Source of the DNA: Sphingobacterium bambusae
GTDB taxonomy: Bacteria; Bacteroidota; Bacteroidia; Sphingobacteriales; Sphingobacteriaceae
Direction of reading: 5' to 3'
Assembly (NCBI RefSeq): GCF_033955345.1
Contig: NZ_CP138332.1
Span: 3,348,001-3,412,000 of the forward strand
DNA: 64,000 bases
Shown one piece after another: positions 18,159 to 28,535 of the stretch; within the stretch, counting starts at the first letter, position 1, and every line of letters starts with the position of its first letter. Position numbers and translations under genes: made by a program. The notes beneath the pieces were generated by a model. The model was not told where the DNA came from. It saw only the letters and a list, made by a program, of their open reading frames with translations, and made no database searches.

Positions 18159-18273
18159 ATTTTCAAGTACAAATAAGAAAAAATGGCAACAAATTCTGTT
18201 TTTTTTTATTTGGCATAATTGGTGATGAGGAAACTAAAGTAAAAACGTAAATAATAAATAAAACGCAATAATT

Positions 18274-18549
18274 ATGGCATTAAGCATTAAACCTATCGGA
18301 GACAGAGTTGTCGTTGAAGCAGCTCCTGCAGAAGAAAAAACAGCATCAGGCCTATACATTCCTGATACGGCTAAAGAAAAGCCTTCTCAAGGTACTATTG
18401 TAGCAGTTGGTTCAGGTAAGCCAGAAGAGCCGCTTACTGTTCAGGTAGGTGATAAAGTTTTATATGGCAAGTACGCTGGTACAGAAATCACTTACGAAGG
18501 TAAAGAATATTTGATTATGCGTGAGTCCGATATCTACGCAGTATTATAA
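18274..18549 (+). CDS. groES: co-chaperonin GroES
   Basis: A 91-aa protein of normal length that caps the GroEL folding chamber. Diagnostic stretches are [11 protein letters not shown], the mobile-loop region [18 protein letters not shown] and [15 protein letters not shown]. groEL follows after 77 bp on the same strand, forming the classical operon. Confidence 0.97.
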   Translation: MALSIKPIGDRVVVEAAPAEEKTASGLYIPDTAKEKPSQGTIVAVGSGKPEEPLTVQVGDKVLYGKYAGTEITYEGKEYLIMRESDIYAVL

Positions 18550-18626
18550 ACCATTCAGTTCAATTCACATTCAAAAAAGTAACAGACAAGAGGGGCTATC
18601 GCACTCTGTCTATATAGTTTAAAAAA

Positions 18627-20264
18627 ATGGCAAAACAAGTAAGATATAATGTAGAAGCGCGTGACGCACTGAAAAAAGGTGTTGACACATTGGCAAATGC
18701 AGTTAAAGTAACTTTGGGTCCTAAAGGCCGTAACGTAATTATCGAGAAGAAATTCGGATCGCCAATGATCACGAAAGATGGTGTATCGGTAGCGAAAGAA
18801 ATCGATTTGAAAGATGCCTTGGAAAACATGGGTGCACAAATGGTGAAAGAAGTAGCTTCCAAAACGGCTGATCAAGCGGGTGACGGAACAACGACTGCTA
18901 CCGTATTGGCGCAGGCTATCATTTCTCCAGGTTTGAAATCTGTTGCGGCAGGAGCAAACCCAATGGACTTGAAACGTGGTATCGATAAAGCTGTTGCAGC
19001 TGTTGTTGCTAACCTAAAATCACAATCTCAAGTGGTTGGTGCCGACAACAATAAAATCAAACAAGTAGCAACTATCTCTGCAAACAACGACGATGTAATC
19101 GGTTCTTTGATTGCTGAGGCTATGGAAAAAGTTGGTAACGACGGTGTTATCACGGTAGAAGAAGCAAAAGGTACAGAAACTGAAGTGAAAACTGTGGAAG
19201 GTATGCAGTTTGATCGTGGTTATTTGTCTCCTTACTTCGTGACCAATTCAGACAAGATGGAAGCAGAGTTGGAAAGCCCTTACATCTTGATCTACGACAA
19301 GAAAATCAGCAACATGAAAGAGTTGTTGCCTATCTTGGAGAAACAAGTACAAACAGGTAAACCGTTGCTGATCATTGCTGAAGACCTAGATGGTGAAGCA
19401 TTGGCTACATTGGTGGTAAATAAAATCCGTGGTTCACTGAAAGTGGCAGCTGTTAAAGCGCCTGGTTTTGGTGATCGTCGTAAAGCGATGTTGGAAGATA
19501 TCGCGATCTTGACTGGCGGTACAGTAATTTCTGAAGAAAGAGGTTTCAAATTAGAGAATGCTGATCTTTCTTACTTGGGCCAAGCAGAGAAAGTCGTTGT
19601 AGATAAAGATAACACAACGATCATCAATGGTTCTGGTGATGCAGAAGATATCAAAGCTCGTGTCGCGCAAATTCGCTCACAAATTGATACCACAAGCTCT
19701 GATTACGATCGCGAGAAATTGCAAGAGCGTTTGGCTAAATTGTCTGGTGGTGTTGCCGTGCTTTACGTAGGTGCTACAACCGAAGTAGAGATGAAAGAGA
19801 AGAAAGACCGCGTTGACGATGCATTACACGCTACACGTGCAGCTGTAGAAGAAGGTATCGTTGCGGGTGGTGGTGTAGCATTCATCCGTGCTACAGCAGC
19901 GCTTACAGATCTTAAAGGTGCTAACGAAGACGAGACTATCGGTGTCGAGATCATCAAACGTGCCATCGAAGAGCCTCTTCGTCAAATCTGTAATAATGCA
20001 GGTATCGAAGGTGCGGTTGTTGTACAAAAGGTAAAAGAAGGTACAGCTGATTTCGGTTACAACGCACGTACCGATGTTTACGAAAACTTGATCGGTGCCG
20101 GTGTTATCGACCCAACTAAAGTTTCTCGTGTAGCTTTGGAAAATGCAGCGTCTATCGCATCGATGTTGTTGACTACAGAATGTGTTCTTGCTGACGAACC
20201 AGAAGAGAATCCAGTAGGTGCTGGTGCTCCTCCAATGGGTGGCGGCATGGGCGGCATGATGTAA
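18627..20264 (+). CDS. groEL: chaperonin GroEL
   Basis: A 545-aa ATP-dependent chaperonin of usual length. Signatures are [18 protein letters not shown], the ATP-site [10 protein letters not shown], the family pattern [12 protein letters not shown], and the Gly-Met-rich C-terminal tail. Codon use is even and strongly biased, as expected for a highly expressed gene. It folds client proteins with GroES in the cytoplasm. A bidirectional-looking terminator follows. Confidence 0.98.
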   Translation: MAKQVRYNVEARDALKKGVDTLANAVKVTLGPKGRNVIIEKKFGSPMITKDGVSVAKEIDLKDALENMGAQMVKEVASKTADQAGDGTTTATVLAQAIISPGLKSVAAGANPMDLKRGIDKAVAAVVANLKSQSQVVGADNNKIKQVATISANNDDVIGSLIAEAMEKVGNDGVITVEEAKGTETEVKTVEGMQFDRGYLSPYFVTNSDKMEAELESPYILIYDKKISNMKELLPILEKQVQTGKPLLIIAEDLDGEALATLVVNKIRGSLKVAAVKAPGFGDRRKAMLEDIAILTGGTVISEERGFKLENADLSYLGQAEKVVVDKDNTTIINGSGDAEDIKARVAQIRSQIDTTSSDYDREKLQERLAKLSGGVAVLYVGATTEVEMKEKKDRVDDALHATRAAVEEGIVAGGGVAFIRATAALTDLKGANEDETIGVEIIKRAIEEPLRQICNNAGIEGAVVVQKVKEGTADFGYNARTDVYENLIGAGVIDPTKVSRVALENAASIASMLLTTECVLADEPEENPVGAGAPPMGGGMGGMM

Positions 20265-20281
20265 TCCATATAGATTTACTA

Positions 20282-20314
20282 AAAGAAGGGCTCCAAGTTT
20301 ATGGAGCCTTTCTT
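20282..20314. terminator. terminator between groEL and the MtfA-like gene
   Basis: GGCTCCA (20289-20295) pairs with TGGAGCC (20302-20308), and the AAGAA/TTCTT flanks extend the stem. T-rich on the plus side and A-rich on the left, it can serve both convergent genes. Confidence 0.75.
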
Positions 20315-20367
20315 GTTTTACAGCCTATTGCCAAGACGCTAAATTAGCTATCTATGCGAAAATTATT

Positions 20368-21165
20368 TTAGGTATTCGAAGGCGTATATATCTCGTTGAG
20401 CAGCTCATACAGTTCAGGATGATCCTGCTCCAGCTGTTTGGGCTTTTGAAAAAAATACTCGGAGACAACGGCTAAAAACTCAGCTTCATTTGTTGCAGCA
20501 TAGTCGCGAATATCCGAACGATCCTTACGAATAGCCTCCATGGTTTTGTGCATTTCCTTTAGCCAAGGACGTACCAGCTCATCGGGGATAAGATAGTTTG
20601 GCACACCATCAATGTCGCCATCAGCCTTATCAATGAGGTGAACAAATTCATGGATGGCGGTGTTACCGGCCGATGGATGTGCGCTGAATCCGGCGCGCAA
20701 GGATGCTAGCGACAGGATCATCTTCCTATTCATCACCCCATCACCCACCATGCCCAGTACCAATCGATCGGGTGCATCAGTATCATATTTTTCGTTGAAT
20801 GTGCCGGGGTATATCAATACCTCGTCGAGATTTTCATAAGACCAGTGCCGAAAATGAAAGAGCGGGATCGTTGCGCTGGCCGCTACCAGCACCCGGTCTT
20901 CGTTGGTCACCTGTGCACCTTTCTCTGGCGAGATGATGGTGGTGGCTAAAAAGTAAGCTACACGCTTGATAAATTGCTCCTGTTCCTCAGCATCAAGCTG
21001 CCGATAGAAGGCTACCTTTTGTTGCAGTATTGTTTGGATAAAAGAGCCGTCCAGCGACTGCGCTTTCCGGTATTTTTTGTTGCCCACATACTTGAATACG
21101 TACCAAATAAGTAAGGCCCCTGCCAGTATGATGACGCATAACGTCCATATCTTATTGTCTGCCAT
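20368..21165 (-). CDS. MtfA-like zinc peptidase with N-terminal membrane anchor
   Basis: About 265 aa from ATG 21165. The longer in-frame start at 21240 would run into the divergent gene and is not used. One membrane segment (IWTLCVIILAGALLIWYVF) is followed by a domain of the MtfA/M90 type: zinc motif HEFVHLID and a downstream acidic helix NEAEFLAVVSEYFF. In Enterobacteria MtfA is a cytosolic aminopeptidase that binds the regulator Mlc; the membrane anchor here differs from that protein. Substrate unknown. Confidence 0.85.
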   Translation of the reverse strand: MADNKIWTLCVIILAGALLIWYVFKYVGNKKYRKAQSLDGSFIQTILQQKVAFYRQLDAEEQEQFIKRVAYFLATTIISPEKGAQVTNEDRVLVAASATIPLFHFRHWSYENLDEVLIYPGTFNEKYDTDAPDRLVLGMVGDGVMNRKMILSLASLRAGFSAHPSAGNTAIHEFVHLIDKADGDIDGVPNYLIPDELVRPWLKEMHKTMEAIRKDRSDIRDYAATNEAEFLAVVSEYFFQKPKQLEQDHPELYELLNEIYTPSNT

Positions 21166-21225
21166 TAATTTTCGCTGTTTTGAAAAAAAGATTTTACTAT
21201 ATTTAAGGCAATATACCATTTTACC

Positions 21226-21750
21226 ATGCAAAAATTTCACTATACCGACGGTACAAATACTTTTGGTCCTTTTACCGTAGAAGAGCTACAGGGGAAAGGC
21301 ATCACCGGAGATACCTACGTCTGGACCGAGGGACTACCCAGTTGGGTGGTGGCACGCCAAATACCCGAGTTGGCTTCGGTGATCAGCGATGGGCAGCAGC
21401 CTTATTATAGCTCAGGTGGAGCAACGGTGCCACCGCAGTTTGGAGCTCCTAGGCCGCCAGTATTTGCCCAACAGTATGGCGGGAGGCCGCCAAAAACCTA
21501 TTTGGTCGAGACTATCTTGACAACTATTTTTTGTTGCTGGCCATTGGGAATTCCTTCCATTATCTACGCTGCTCGTGTAGAAAAGAAATACTATGCTGGA
21601 GATATCTCTGGGGCCGAACAAGATTCTGCCAACGCGAAAAAATGGATGTGGATCAATGTAGGAGCCTGTATAGGTCTGTGGTTCCTTTATTTCTTGATAT
21701 TTGGGCTCGGGATTTTCGGGGCGCTTATGAGTGGTCACTACGACTATTAA
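21226..21750 (+). CDS. GYF_2 plus CD225/dispanin-like membrane protein
   Basis: A 174-aa protein. Residues 1-55 match the bacterial GYF_2 domain (FHYTDGTNTFGPFTVEEL, WTEGLPSWVVARQIPEL). A Pro/Gly/Gln-rich linker leads to a CD225-like pair of membrane segments (TILTTIFCCWPLGIPSIIYA and MWINVGACIGLWFLYFLIFG) with the conserved soluble loop ending SANAKKW. Such proteins are common in Bacteroidota with no assigned role. The next gene starts 1 bp after its stop. Confidence 0.85.
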   Translation: MQKFHYTDGTNTFGPFTVEELQGKGITGDTYVWTEGLPSWVVARQIPELASVISDGQQPYYSSGGATVPPQFGAPRPPVFAQQYGGRPPKTYLVETILTTIFCCWPLGIPSIIYAARVEKKYYAGDISGAEQDSANAKKWMWINVGACIGLWFLYFLIFGLGIFGALMSGHYDY

Positions 21751-21751
21751 G

Positions 21752-22138
21752 ATGCGCTATCGCGCCAACTATCTTATATTATATGGGCTAGCAGTACTAC
21801 TGCTAGCACTATTGGCCTATCTATATTATCGGTATGACCCGATGGAGCATGCCTGGTTTCCGAAGTGTCCGTTTAAGGCCGTCACCGGCTTGGACTGTCC
21901 GGGTTGCGGCTCGCAACGGGCCATACACGCTTTGCTGCACGGTCATTTCGGCGAAGCCATGCGGCATAATGCACTTATCCTGCCTTTTATTCCCTACCTA
22001 TTGGCCGGATTTATCTTCCGTTTCGTGAAACAGCCTAGCATGCTGTTGCTTCGTTGGCGCAAAATCTTGTATGGAGAGTGGGCTATAAAGGTCGTTTCCG
22101 TCGTTATTCTGCTACATTTCGTGATTCGTAACTTATAG
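21752..22138 (+). CDS. DUF2752 family membrane protein
   Basis: A 128-aa protein from ATG 21752 (a GTG at 21731 would overlap the previous gene). Three hydrophobic segments and the family signature CPFKAVTGLDCPGCGSQRAI, with its invariant Cys-Pro-Gly-Cys-Gly, identify DUF2752. Translationally coupled to the GYF/CD225 protein by 1-bp spacing, as often seen in this phylum. Function unknown. Confidence 0.88.
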   Translation: MRYRANYLILYGLAVLLLALLAYLYYRYDPMEHAWFPKCPFKAVTGLDCPGCGSQRAIHALLHGHFGEAMRHNALILPFIPYLLAGFIFRFVKQPSMLLLRWRKILYGEWAIKVVSVVILLHFVIRNL

Positions 22139-22197
22139 TAAATTAGGTGTTTATAAAATGCTTACACTGTTTTGACCGTTAAAAGCGCTTCTACCCC

Positions 22198-22227
22198 TTG
22201 TTTATTTCGAAACACATTGTACTTTTG
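22198..22227 (+). promoter_or_regulatory. promoter of the 131-aa exported protein
   Basis: TTG (22198-22200), a 19-bp spacer and TACTTTTG (22220-22227) match the Bacteroidota consensus. The ATG at 22236 is only 8 nt downstream of the -7 element. Confidence 0.68.
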
Positions 22228-22235
22228 ATTCGAAA

Positions 22236-22631
22236 ATGAAGACATCACTACTATTGGTTTTATCGTGTTTTCTCCTGTTGTTGGGAGGAAGTGCACTGGC
22301 AACGATGCCGGTGCCCAGCGATAGCTTGGTGAGTACGAGTACCTTCAGTATCAGCTTGCATCCCGCGGCCAAGCAGGAGCAACACAAGAAGCTTCATGTG
22401 AAGAAAGCTTCACCCTTGACACATCAACAACAGGATTCCTTTACGGAAGCCGATGAAGATTTTAACTTCAACCGGCATTTTGAACTGCAAACACGAGACA
22501 TACTACTGTTTGCCGTTGCTGTTGTTTGGGCTTATCGACCTATTTTTACCAGCAAACCACTACCGTTCCCTTGGACTGTACAGCAAGCTATCCCCGGGAA
22601 ATACATCCTACAGCGCGTCTTACGCATCTGA
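22236..22631 (+). CDS. small exported protein, function unknown
   Basis: A 131-aa product with a signal peptide (hydrophobic residues 4-22, cleavage near ALA). The mature part is polar and His/Lys/Gln-rich to about residue 80. A hydrophobic segment (DILLFAVAVVWAY) and a basic tail follow, so the mature protein may be membrane-attached. No family recognised. A good promoter just upstream supports that it is a real gene. Confidence 0.6.
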   Translation: MKTSLLLVLSCFLLLLGGSALATMPVPSDSLVSTSTFSISLHPAAKQEQHKKLHVKKASPLTHQQQDSFTEADEDFNFNRHFELQTRDILLFAVAVVWAYRPIFTSKPLPFPWTVQQAIPGKYILQRVLRI

Positions 22632-22717
22632 TCCCCTTTTTCTGTATAAGATAATGGCTACCAGCCTTCGTTCTGCATCCTGATGCGGAAGAGGTTGCAT
22701 GCGCTTGTCCTATGTTT

Positions 22718-22733
22718 TGGTATGTGCATACCA
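22718..22733. promoter_or_regulatory. perfect short palindrome upstream of the RND operon
   Basis: TGGTATG / CATACCA with a 2-bp centre lies 51 bp before the adaptor start. Its size suits a dimeric TetR- or MarR-type repressor site. No adjacent regulator gene is present, so assignment to any protein is open. Confidence 0.35.
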
Positions 22734-22783
22734 CGAGATGTTTAATCTATATCATTTAAATCCATATTTCAATAGCTAAATAC

Positions 22784-23878
22784 ATGAAAAAGATCAGTAT
22801 AAATTTACTGTTTGCCTTGGGGGCAGGTGTGACGTTGTACAGCTGTACACCCAGCAAAGCAGAAAAAGAACAAGAAGTAGTTATGTATCCGGTGACCACA
22901 GCGGTGCGTGTAGATACATCCTTCGTAAAGGAATATGTATCGCAGATAAGATCCGTGCGCAACATTGAGCTGCGTGCTCTCGAAAGGGGATACTTGCAGC
23001 ATATATATGTCGATGAAGGACAATATGTAAAAGCGGGGCAACTGTTGTTTCGTATTATGCCGCAGTTTTACGAGGCCGAGCTGAAGAAGGCACAGGCCGA
23101 TGCAAAAGCCGAGGAAATTGAAATGCTGAATAGCCGTATGCTCGCCGATAAGGATATCGTTTCCAAAAACGAACTCGCGCTAGCACAGGCCAAACTGGAA
23201 AAAGCAAATGCAGAGGTTGCCCTAGCGAAGTTTCACGTGGCTGCTACCGAGATTCGTGCGCCTTTTGACGGTGTGATTGATAGACTGCCTCTAAAATTGG
23301 GTAGCTTGGTCGATGAGGGCGAACTACTCACCAGCCTATCGGACAACAACCAAATGTTTGCTTATTTCAACGTGTCGGAACCGGAATATCTAGACTACCA
23401 ATCCAATTTAGATACCAAGCGCGGAAAACAGGAAGTAAGCCTACTATTGGCCAATAACAAATTGCTTAAATACAAAGGTGAAGTAGAGACTGTCGAAGGC
23501 GAGTTTGATAGCGAGACAGGAAATATAGCCTTTCGTGCCCGCTTTCCCAATTCGGATCGTTTGTTGAAAAACGGCGAAACGGGCAAGGTACGCATGGTCG
23601 TTCCAATCAAGCAAGCGCTCGTTATTCCACAGAAGGCTACCTACGAAATACAGGACAAGAAATATGCTTATGTGGTGGATGCCGGAGGCGTGGTGCATGC
23701 CCGTCTGCTGGAGATCAGCCATGAACTGCCCGATCTATATGTGGTCTGTGGAGGCCTGTCGGAGAAGGATCAAGTGCTGCTGGAAGGCGTGCAGAAGGTC
23801 AAGGAAGACGACCACATTCATGTGCAGAAAGTGAATGCAAAAGAGGTGTTAACAAAGCTCAGCTTGAAAGCCGAGTAG
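22784..23878 (+). CDS. RND efflux periplasmic adaptor, lipoprotein
   Basis: A 364-aa membrane-fusion protein. The lipobox is LYSC near residue 21. The sequence runs through a barrel-sandwich hybrid (ELRALERGYLQHIYVDEGQY, VKAGQLLFRI), a helical hairpin (about 105-145), the second lipoyl half (EIRAPFDGVIDRLPLKLGSL), a beta-barrel, and a membrane-proximal domain ending near residue 345. It bridges the inner-membrane pump and the outer-membrane channel encoded next. Gap to the pump gene: 27 bp. Confidence 0.95.
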   Translation: MKKISINLLFALGAGVTLYSCTPSKAEKEQEVVMYPVTTAVRVDTSFVKEYVSQIRSVRNIELRALERGYLQHIYVDEGQYVKAGQLLFRIMPQFYEAELKKAQADAKAEEIEMLNSRMLADKDIVSKNELALAQAKLEKANAEVALAKFHVAATEIRAPFDGVIDRLPLKLGSLVDEGELLTSLSDNNQMFAYFNVSEPEYLDYQSNLDTKRGKQEVSLLLANNKLLKYKGEVETVEGEFDSETGNIAFRARFPNSDRLLKNGETGKVRMVVPIKQALVIPQKATYEIQDKKYAYVVDAGGVVHARLLEISHELPDLYVVCGGLSEKDQVLLEGVQKVKEDDHIHVQKVNAKEVLTKLSLKAE

Positions 23879-23905
23879 TGGTTTAAGCTATATTATTGAT
23901 TTGTT

Positions 23906-26900
23906 ATGTTTTCTAAATTTATAAGAAGACCGGTCCTATCGATCGTGATTTCGCTGATCATTGTGTTTTTGGGCGTTATCTCTTTGGTAAAGCTGCCCGT
24001 TACTCAGTTTCCATCCATTTCTCCACCAAAGGTGAATGTCACCGCCGAATATCCGGGCGCGAATGGGGAGTTGATGGTGAAAGCTGTCCTTATTCCGTTG
24101 GAACGTGCACTGAATGGTGTTCCCGGCATGAAGTATATGACTTCTGATGCGGGCAACGATGGTGAGGCATCCATCCAAGTGGTCTTTAACTTGGGTACCG
24201 ATCCCAATCTTGCTGCCGTTAACGTGCAAAATCGTGTCTCTTCGGTCATCAACAAGCTGCCGCCGTTGGTGGTACGCGAAGGGGTGAAGATCACGCGCGA
24301 GGAGTCCAATATGTTGATGTACATCAACCTGTATAGCACAGATCCACATACCGACCAAAAGTTCCTGTTCAACTTTGCAGATATCAATATCCTCTCTGAG
24401 CTGAAACGGGTAGATGGTGTTGGCGTGGCCAATATCTTGGGAAATCGTGAATATGCAATGCGTATTTGGCTAAAGCCAGATCGTATGATGGCCTACAAGA
24501 TATCCGCCGATGATGTGCTGAAAGCATTGGATGAACAAAGCTTGGAAGCCTCGCCAGGACGCGCCGGTGAAAGCTCCGGCAAGCGTTCGCAGTCTTTTGA
24601 GTATGTGCTGAAATACCCCGGTCGCTACAACACGAGGGAGCAATACGAAGATATTATCCTGCGTGCAGATGCCAATGGGGAAATATTACGGCTTAAGGAT
24701 GTGGCCAATGTGGAGTTTGGTAGCTCGATGTATGATATCTATTCGACGCTGGATGGCAAGCCTTCGGCGGCCATCGTGATCAAGCAGTCGTATGGAAGCA
24801 ACGCAAGCGACGTCATCAAAAACATCAAGGCCAAGATGAGTGAGTTGAAAGGAACAACCTTTCCAAAGGGGATGAACTACGAAATCAGCTATGACGTGTC
24901 CAAATTTCTCGATGCATCGATGGAGAAGGTGGTGCACACGCTTTTGGAAGCTTTCGTGTTGGTGGGTATTGTGGTGTTCTTGTTCTTGGGCGATTGGCGA
25001 TCTACCTTAATTCCTGCTATGGCCGTTCCGGTATCGCTGATCGGTACTTTTGCTTTTATGCAGCTGTTTGGCATCACGCTCAACTTGATTTCCCTCTTTG
25101 CACTGGTCATGGCTATCGGGGTGGTGGTGGATGATGCGATCGTGGTGATTGAGGCCGTGCACGCGAAAATGGAGGAGAAACATCTCTCCGCGCTGAAAGC
25201 TACCGAGGAGGCCATGCACGAGATTAGCGGAGCGATCATCGCGATAACCTTGGTTATGGCGGCGGTATTTCTTCCGGTAGCTTTTATGTCGGGGCCGGTA
25301 GGGATATTCTATCGGCAGTTTTCCATCACGATGGCTACATCGATCCTATTGTCTGGTGTGGTGGCCTTGACCTTGACGCCTGCACTCTGCGCCATGATCT
25401 TAAAAAACCAGCATGGAAAGGCTAGGAAGAGAACCTTACTGAACAAGTGGCTGGACCGTTTCAACAATCTATTTACCAAAGGAGCGACGCGCTACAACGG
25501 GATTTTGCGTGGTATTGTGAACAAGCGCGTCGTGACTTTCGGTATGTTTGCTGCTTTCTGTGCAGGAATATTCTTTCTGAACAACAGCCTGCCTTCGGGC
25601 TTTATCCCGAATGAGGACCAGGGAATGTTCTATGCCGTGATACAGACGCCGCCGGGATCTACCTTGGAGCGTACCAACGAGATTGCCGAAAAGCTGCAGA
25701 AGATGGCGGAAAATATTGAAGGCGTACAATCGGTATCGGCTTTGGCGGGCTATGAAGTGCTCACCGAAGGTACAGCGGCCAACTCGGGTACCTGCTTGAT
25801 CAACTTGAAAAGCTGGGAAGAACGTAAACATTCTGTACGCGAAATTATCGAGGAACTAGAAGAGCGCTCCAAGGACATTTCCGGTGCCACCATCGAATAT
25901 TTCCAACCACCAGCGGTGCCTGGCTATGGTGCAGCAGGCGGGTTTGAGCTTCGTTTGCTGGACAAGACCGGAAAAGGAAACTTTCAGGAGATGGAAAAGG
26001 TGAGCCATGAATTTGTGAACGAACTGAGCAAACGGCCTGAGCTATCTTCGGTATTCACCTTTTACAGTGCTAGTTTTCCACAGTATATGTTGAAAGTGGA
26101 CAATGATATTGCCCAACAAAAGGGCGTGACCATCGAAAATGCCATGAATACGCTATCTACACTGGTGGGGAGTAACTACGAAACAAGCTTTATCAAGTTT
26201 GATCGCCCTTACAAGGTGATGGTGCAGGCCCTGCCGGAATATAGGGCCTTGCCCGAGGATATCCTCAAGCTCTATGTGAAGAACGATAAAGGGGAGATGG
26301 TGCCGTTTTCTGCTTTTATGAAGATGGAGAAGGTGTATGGCCTTTCCGAGATCACGCGGCATAATATGTACAATTCTTCGGAAATCAGTGGTGCCGCAGC
26401 AACCGGCTATAGTAGTGGTGCGGCCATACAGGCCATCACGGAAGTGGCGAAAGCCAAATTGCCGCGTGGCTTTGGTATCGACTGGGCCGGTATTTCCAAA
26501 GACGAGGTAGGCCGCGGTAACGAAGCGCTTTACATCTTCATTATCTGTTTAACCTTCGTTTACCTGATCTTGGCGGCACAGTACGAAAGCTTTATCCTGC
26601 CTTTGCCGGTTGTACTTTCGCTACCTGCCGGTATTTTTGGTGCCTACGCACTGTTGAAGATTGCTGGTCTGGAAAACAATATCTATGCGCAGGTGGCACT
26701 CATTATGCTGATTGGGCTGTTGGGCAAGAATGCGGTGTTGATCATTGAGTTTGCCGTGCAGAAACACCGTTTTGGTAGTTCGGTGCTGCAGGCCGCGATT
26801 GAAGGGGCGACGGTGCGTTTCCGGCCAATCTTGATGACCTCCTTTGCGTTTATCGCCGGCCTTATTCCATTGGTATTCGCTACTGGGCCTGGTGCTATCG

Positions 26901-27079
26901 GCAACCGTACCATCGGGACGGCCGCTGCGGGCGGGATGCTGCTCGGGACGGTCTTTGGCTTGATCATCGTGCCCGGCCTCTATTACATCTTCGGCAAGAT
27001 TGCCGAGCGTAAAAAGCTGGTCAAGAAAGAAGAAGAAAATCCATTAACAGAAGAAATCGATCATCATGTTGAAGCTTAA
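23906..27079 (+). CDS. RND efflux inner-membrane transporter (HAE1/AcrB family)
   Basis: A 1057-aa proton-driven multidrug pump of normal length. Twelve membrane segments are arranged as 1 + 5 twice, with two large periplasmic loops. The proton-relay residues are visible: the TM4 Asp pair in MAIGVVVDDAIVVIE and the TM10 Lys in IGLLGKNAVLIIEF. The start SKFIRRPVLSIVISLIIVFL is typical for AcrB-like proteins. The substrate range cannot be predicted. Its 3' end overlaps the outer-membrane-factor gene by 14 bp. Confidence 0.97.
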   Translation: MFSKFIRRPVLSIVISLIIVFLGVISLVKLPVTQFPSISPPKVNVTAEYPGANGELMVKAVLIPLERALNGVPGMKYMTSDAGNDGEASIQVVFNLGTDPNLAAVNVQNRVSSVINKLPPLVVREGVKITREESNMLMYINLYSTDPHTDQKFLFNFADINILSELKRVDGVGVANILGNREYAMRIWLKPDRMMAYKISADDVLKALDEQSLEASPGRAGESSGKRSQSFEYVLKYPGRYNTREQYEDIILRADANGEILRLKDVANVEFGSSMYDIYSTLDGKPSAAIVIKQSYGSNASDVIKNIKAKMSELKGTTFPKGMNYEISYDVSKFLDASMEKVVHTLLEAFVLVGIVVFLFLGDWRSTLIPAMAVPVSLIGTFAFMQLFGITLNLISLFALVMAIGVVVDDAIVVIEAVHAKMEEKHLSALKATEEAMHEISGAIIAITLVMAAVFLPVAFMSGPVGIFYRQFSITMATSILLSGVVALTLTPALCAMILKNQHGKARKRTLLNKWLDRFNNLFTKGATRYNGILRGIVNKRVVTFGMFAAFCAGIFFLNNSLPSGFIPNEDQGMFYAVIQTPPGSTLERTNEIAEKLQKMAENIEGVQSVSALAGYEVLTEGTAANSGTCLINLKSWEERKHSVREIIEELEERSKDISGATIEYFQPPAVPGYGAAGGFELRLLDKTGKGNFQEMEKVSHEFVNELSKRPELSSVFTFYSASFPQYMLKVDNDIAQQKGVTIENAMNTLSTLVGSNYETSFIKFDRPYKVMVQALPEYRALPEDILKLYVKNDKGEMVPFSAFMKMEKVYGLSEITRHNMYNSSEISGAAATGYSSGAAIQAITEVAKAKLPRGFGIDWAGISKDEVGRGNEALYIFIICLTFVYLILAAQYESFILPLPVVLSLPAGIFGAYALLKIAGLENNIYAQVALIMLIGLLGKNAVLIIEFAVQKHRFGSSVLQAAIEGATVRFRPILMTSFAFIAGLIPLVFATGPGAIGNRTIGTAAAGGMLLGTVFGLIIVPGLYYIFGKIAERKKLVKKEEENPLTEEIDHHVEA

Positions 27080-28499
27080 ATTATCCAATTATATAGCTGC
27101 GGCAAGTCTGGTGCTGCTCGCCGCGGCCTGTAAGGTTCCTGCTATTGTAGAGCACAAGCCTGCCGAGGTGTTGCCCGACCGTTATGTAGATCAAAGCGAT
27201 TCGCTGGCAGCTACCAGTATTCCTTGGCGGCAGCTCTTCACGGATCCTTATTTACAGACGTTGATCGATACGGCATTGACCCACAACCAAGAGCTGTTGA
27301 TCACCCTACAGGAGATCGAGATTGCCAAGAACGAGGTACGCGCGAAAGATGGCAAAATCTTACCTACGGTGGGGGCACGCGTGGGTGCCGATGTGGAAAA
27401 AGTGGGACGCTACACCAGCCAAGGGGCGGGAGATGCCAGCACGGAAATTGATAATGGACAGGCCATGCCCGATCCATTGATGAATTACGGTGCGCAGCTT
27501 TATGCCCACTGGGAAGTGGATATCTGGAAAAAATTGCACAATGCAAAGTCGGCGGCTATCAGCCGTTACCTGTCTACCGTGGAGGGCAAGAATTTTGTGC
27601 TGTCCAATTTGATCGGTGAAATTGCGAACTCCTATTATGAGCTGATCGCCTTGGATAGCCAACTGGATGTGGTGCGCCAATCTATTCAGCTACAAAAAAA
27701 TGCCTTGGCGGTAGTGAAGATGCAGAAAGAAGCATCCCGCGTGACGGAGCTTGCTGTACAGAAATTTCAGGCCGAGGTGCTGAAATCGCAGAGCCTGGAG
27801 TTTGATATTTTGCAGCAGATTCGCGAGGCTGAAAACAAGATCAGTTTTCTGATAGGCGGATATCCAAAGCAGATTGCGCGTGATCCCAGCAACCTCTTGG
27901 CCATACAGACCAATGTTATCCACGCCGGGATGCCCTCTGCGCTGTTAGCCAATAGGCCTGATATCAAACAGGCCGAGCTCGAGCTTGCCGCTTCCAAGAT
28001 GGATGTGAAGGTGGCTCGTGCGGAGTTTTATCCCTCTTTTGATCTTTCTGCGGCAATCGGCTTGGAAGCCTTTAAGCCTAGCTACCTGTTGAAGTTGCCC
28101 GAGTCGCTGCTCTACTCTGTCGCTGGCGATTTGGCTGGCCCCTTGATCAACCGTAAGGCCATTCAGGCCGAATTTGCAACGGCCGACGCACGGCAGCTGC
28201 AGGCCATGTACAACTACGAGCGTACGATATTGAACGCTTATTTGGAAACGTCCAACCACGTATCCAAGATCAACAACCTGGAAAAAGGATTTGACCTGAA
28301 AAATCAGGAAGTGGATGCCTTGAGTCGTTCCATCGCTATTTCCAATGACCTCTTCAAATCTGCGCGTGCCGATTATTTAGAGGTGCTAATGACACAGCGC
28401 GATGTGTTGGAAGCAAAGTTGGAACTTATCGAAACGAAAAAGCAACAGTTGATGACCGTAACCAATGTGTATCGGGATCTTGGTGGAGGCTGGAAGTAG
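27066..28499 (+). CDS. outer-membrane efflux factor, TolC/NodT-type lipoprotein
   Basis: A 477-aa product with lipobox LLAAAC near residue 22, then two OEP (TolC-like) repeats rich in long alpha helices. Diagnostic stretches are LANRPDIKQAELELAASKMD, VARAEFYPSFDLSAAIG and the C-terminal YLEVLMTQRDVLEAKLELIE. The overlap with the pump gene implies translational coupling. With the adaptor and pump it forms a full tripartite efflux system. Confidence 0.95.
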   Translation: MLKLKLSNYIAAASLVLLAAACKVPAIVEHKPAEVLPDRYVDQSDSLAATSIPWRQLFTDPYLQTLIDTALTHNQELLITLQEIEIAKNEVRAKDGKILPTVGARVGADVEKVGRYTSQGAGDASTEIDNGQAMPDPLMNYGAQLYAHWEVDIWKKLHNAKSAAISRYLSTVEGKNFVLSNLIGEIANSYYELIALDSQLDVVRQSIQLQKNALAVVKMQKEASRVTELAVQKFQAEVLKSQSLEFDILQQIREAENKISFLIGGYPKQIARDPSNLLAIQTNVIHAGMPSALLANRPDIKQAELELAASKMDVKVARAEFYPSFDLSAAIGLEAFKPSYLLKLPESLLYSVAGDLAGPLINRKAIQAEFATADARQLQAMYNYERTILNAYLETSNHVSKINNLEKGFDLKNQEVDALSRSIAISNDLFKSARADYLEVLMTQRDVLEAKLELIETKKQQLMTVTNVYRDLGGGWK

Positions 28500-28535
28500 G
28501 GTAAGGCTTAACAATCACCAACTCGCTATATAGGA

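Noticed and set aside
18040..18273. CIRCE element (HrcA box) before groES
   Set aside because: No TTAGCACTC-type inverted repeat is present.
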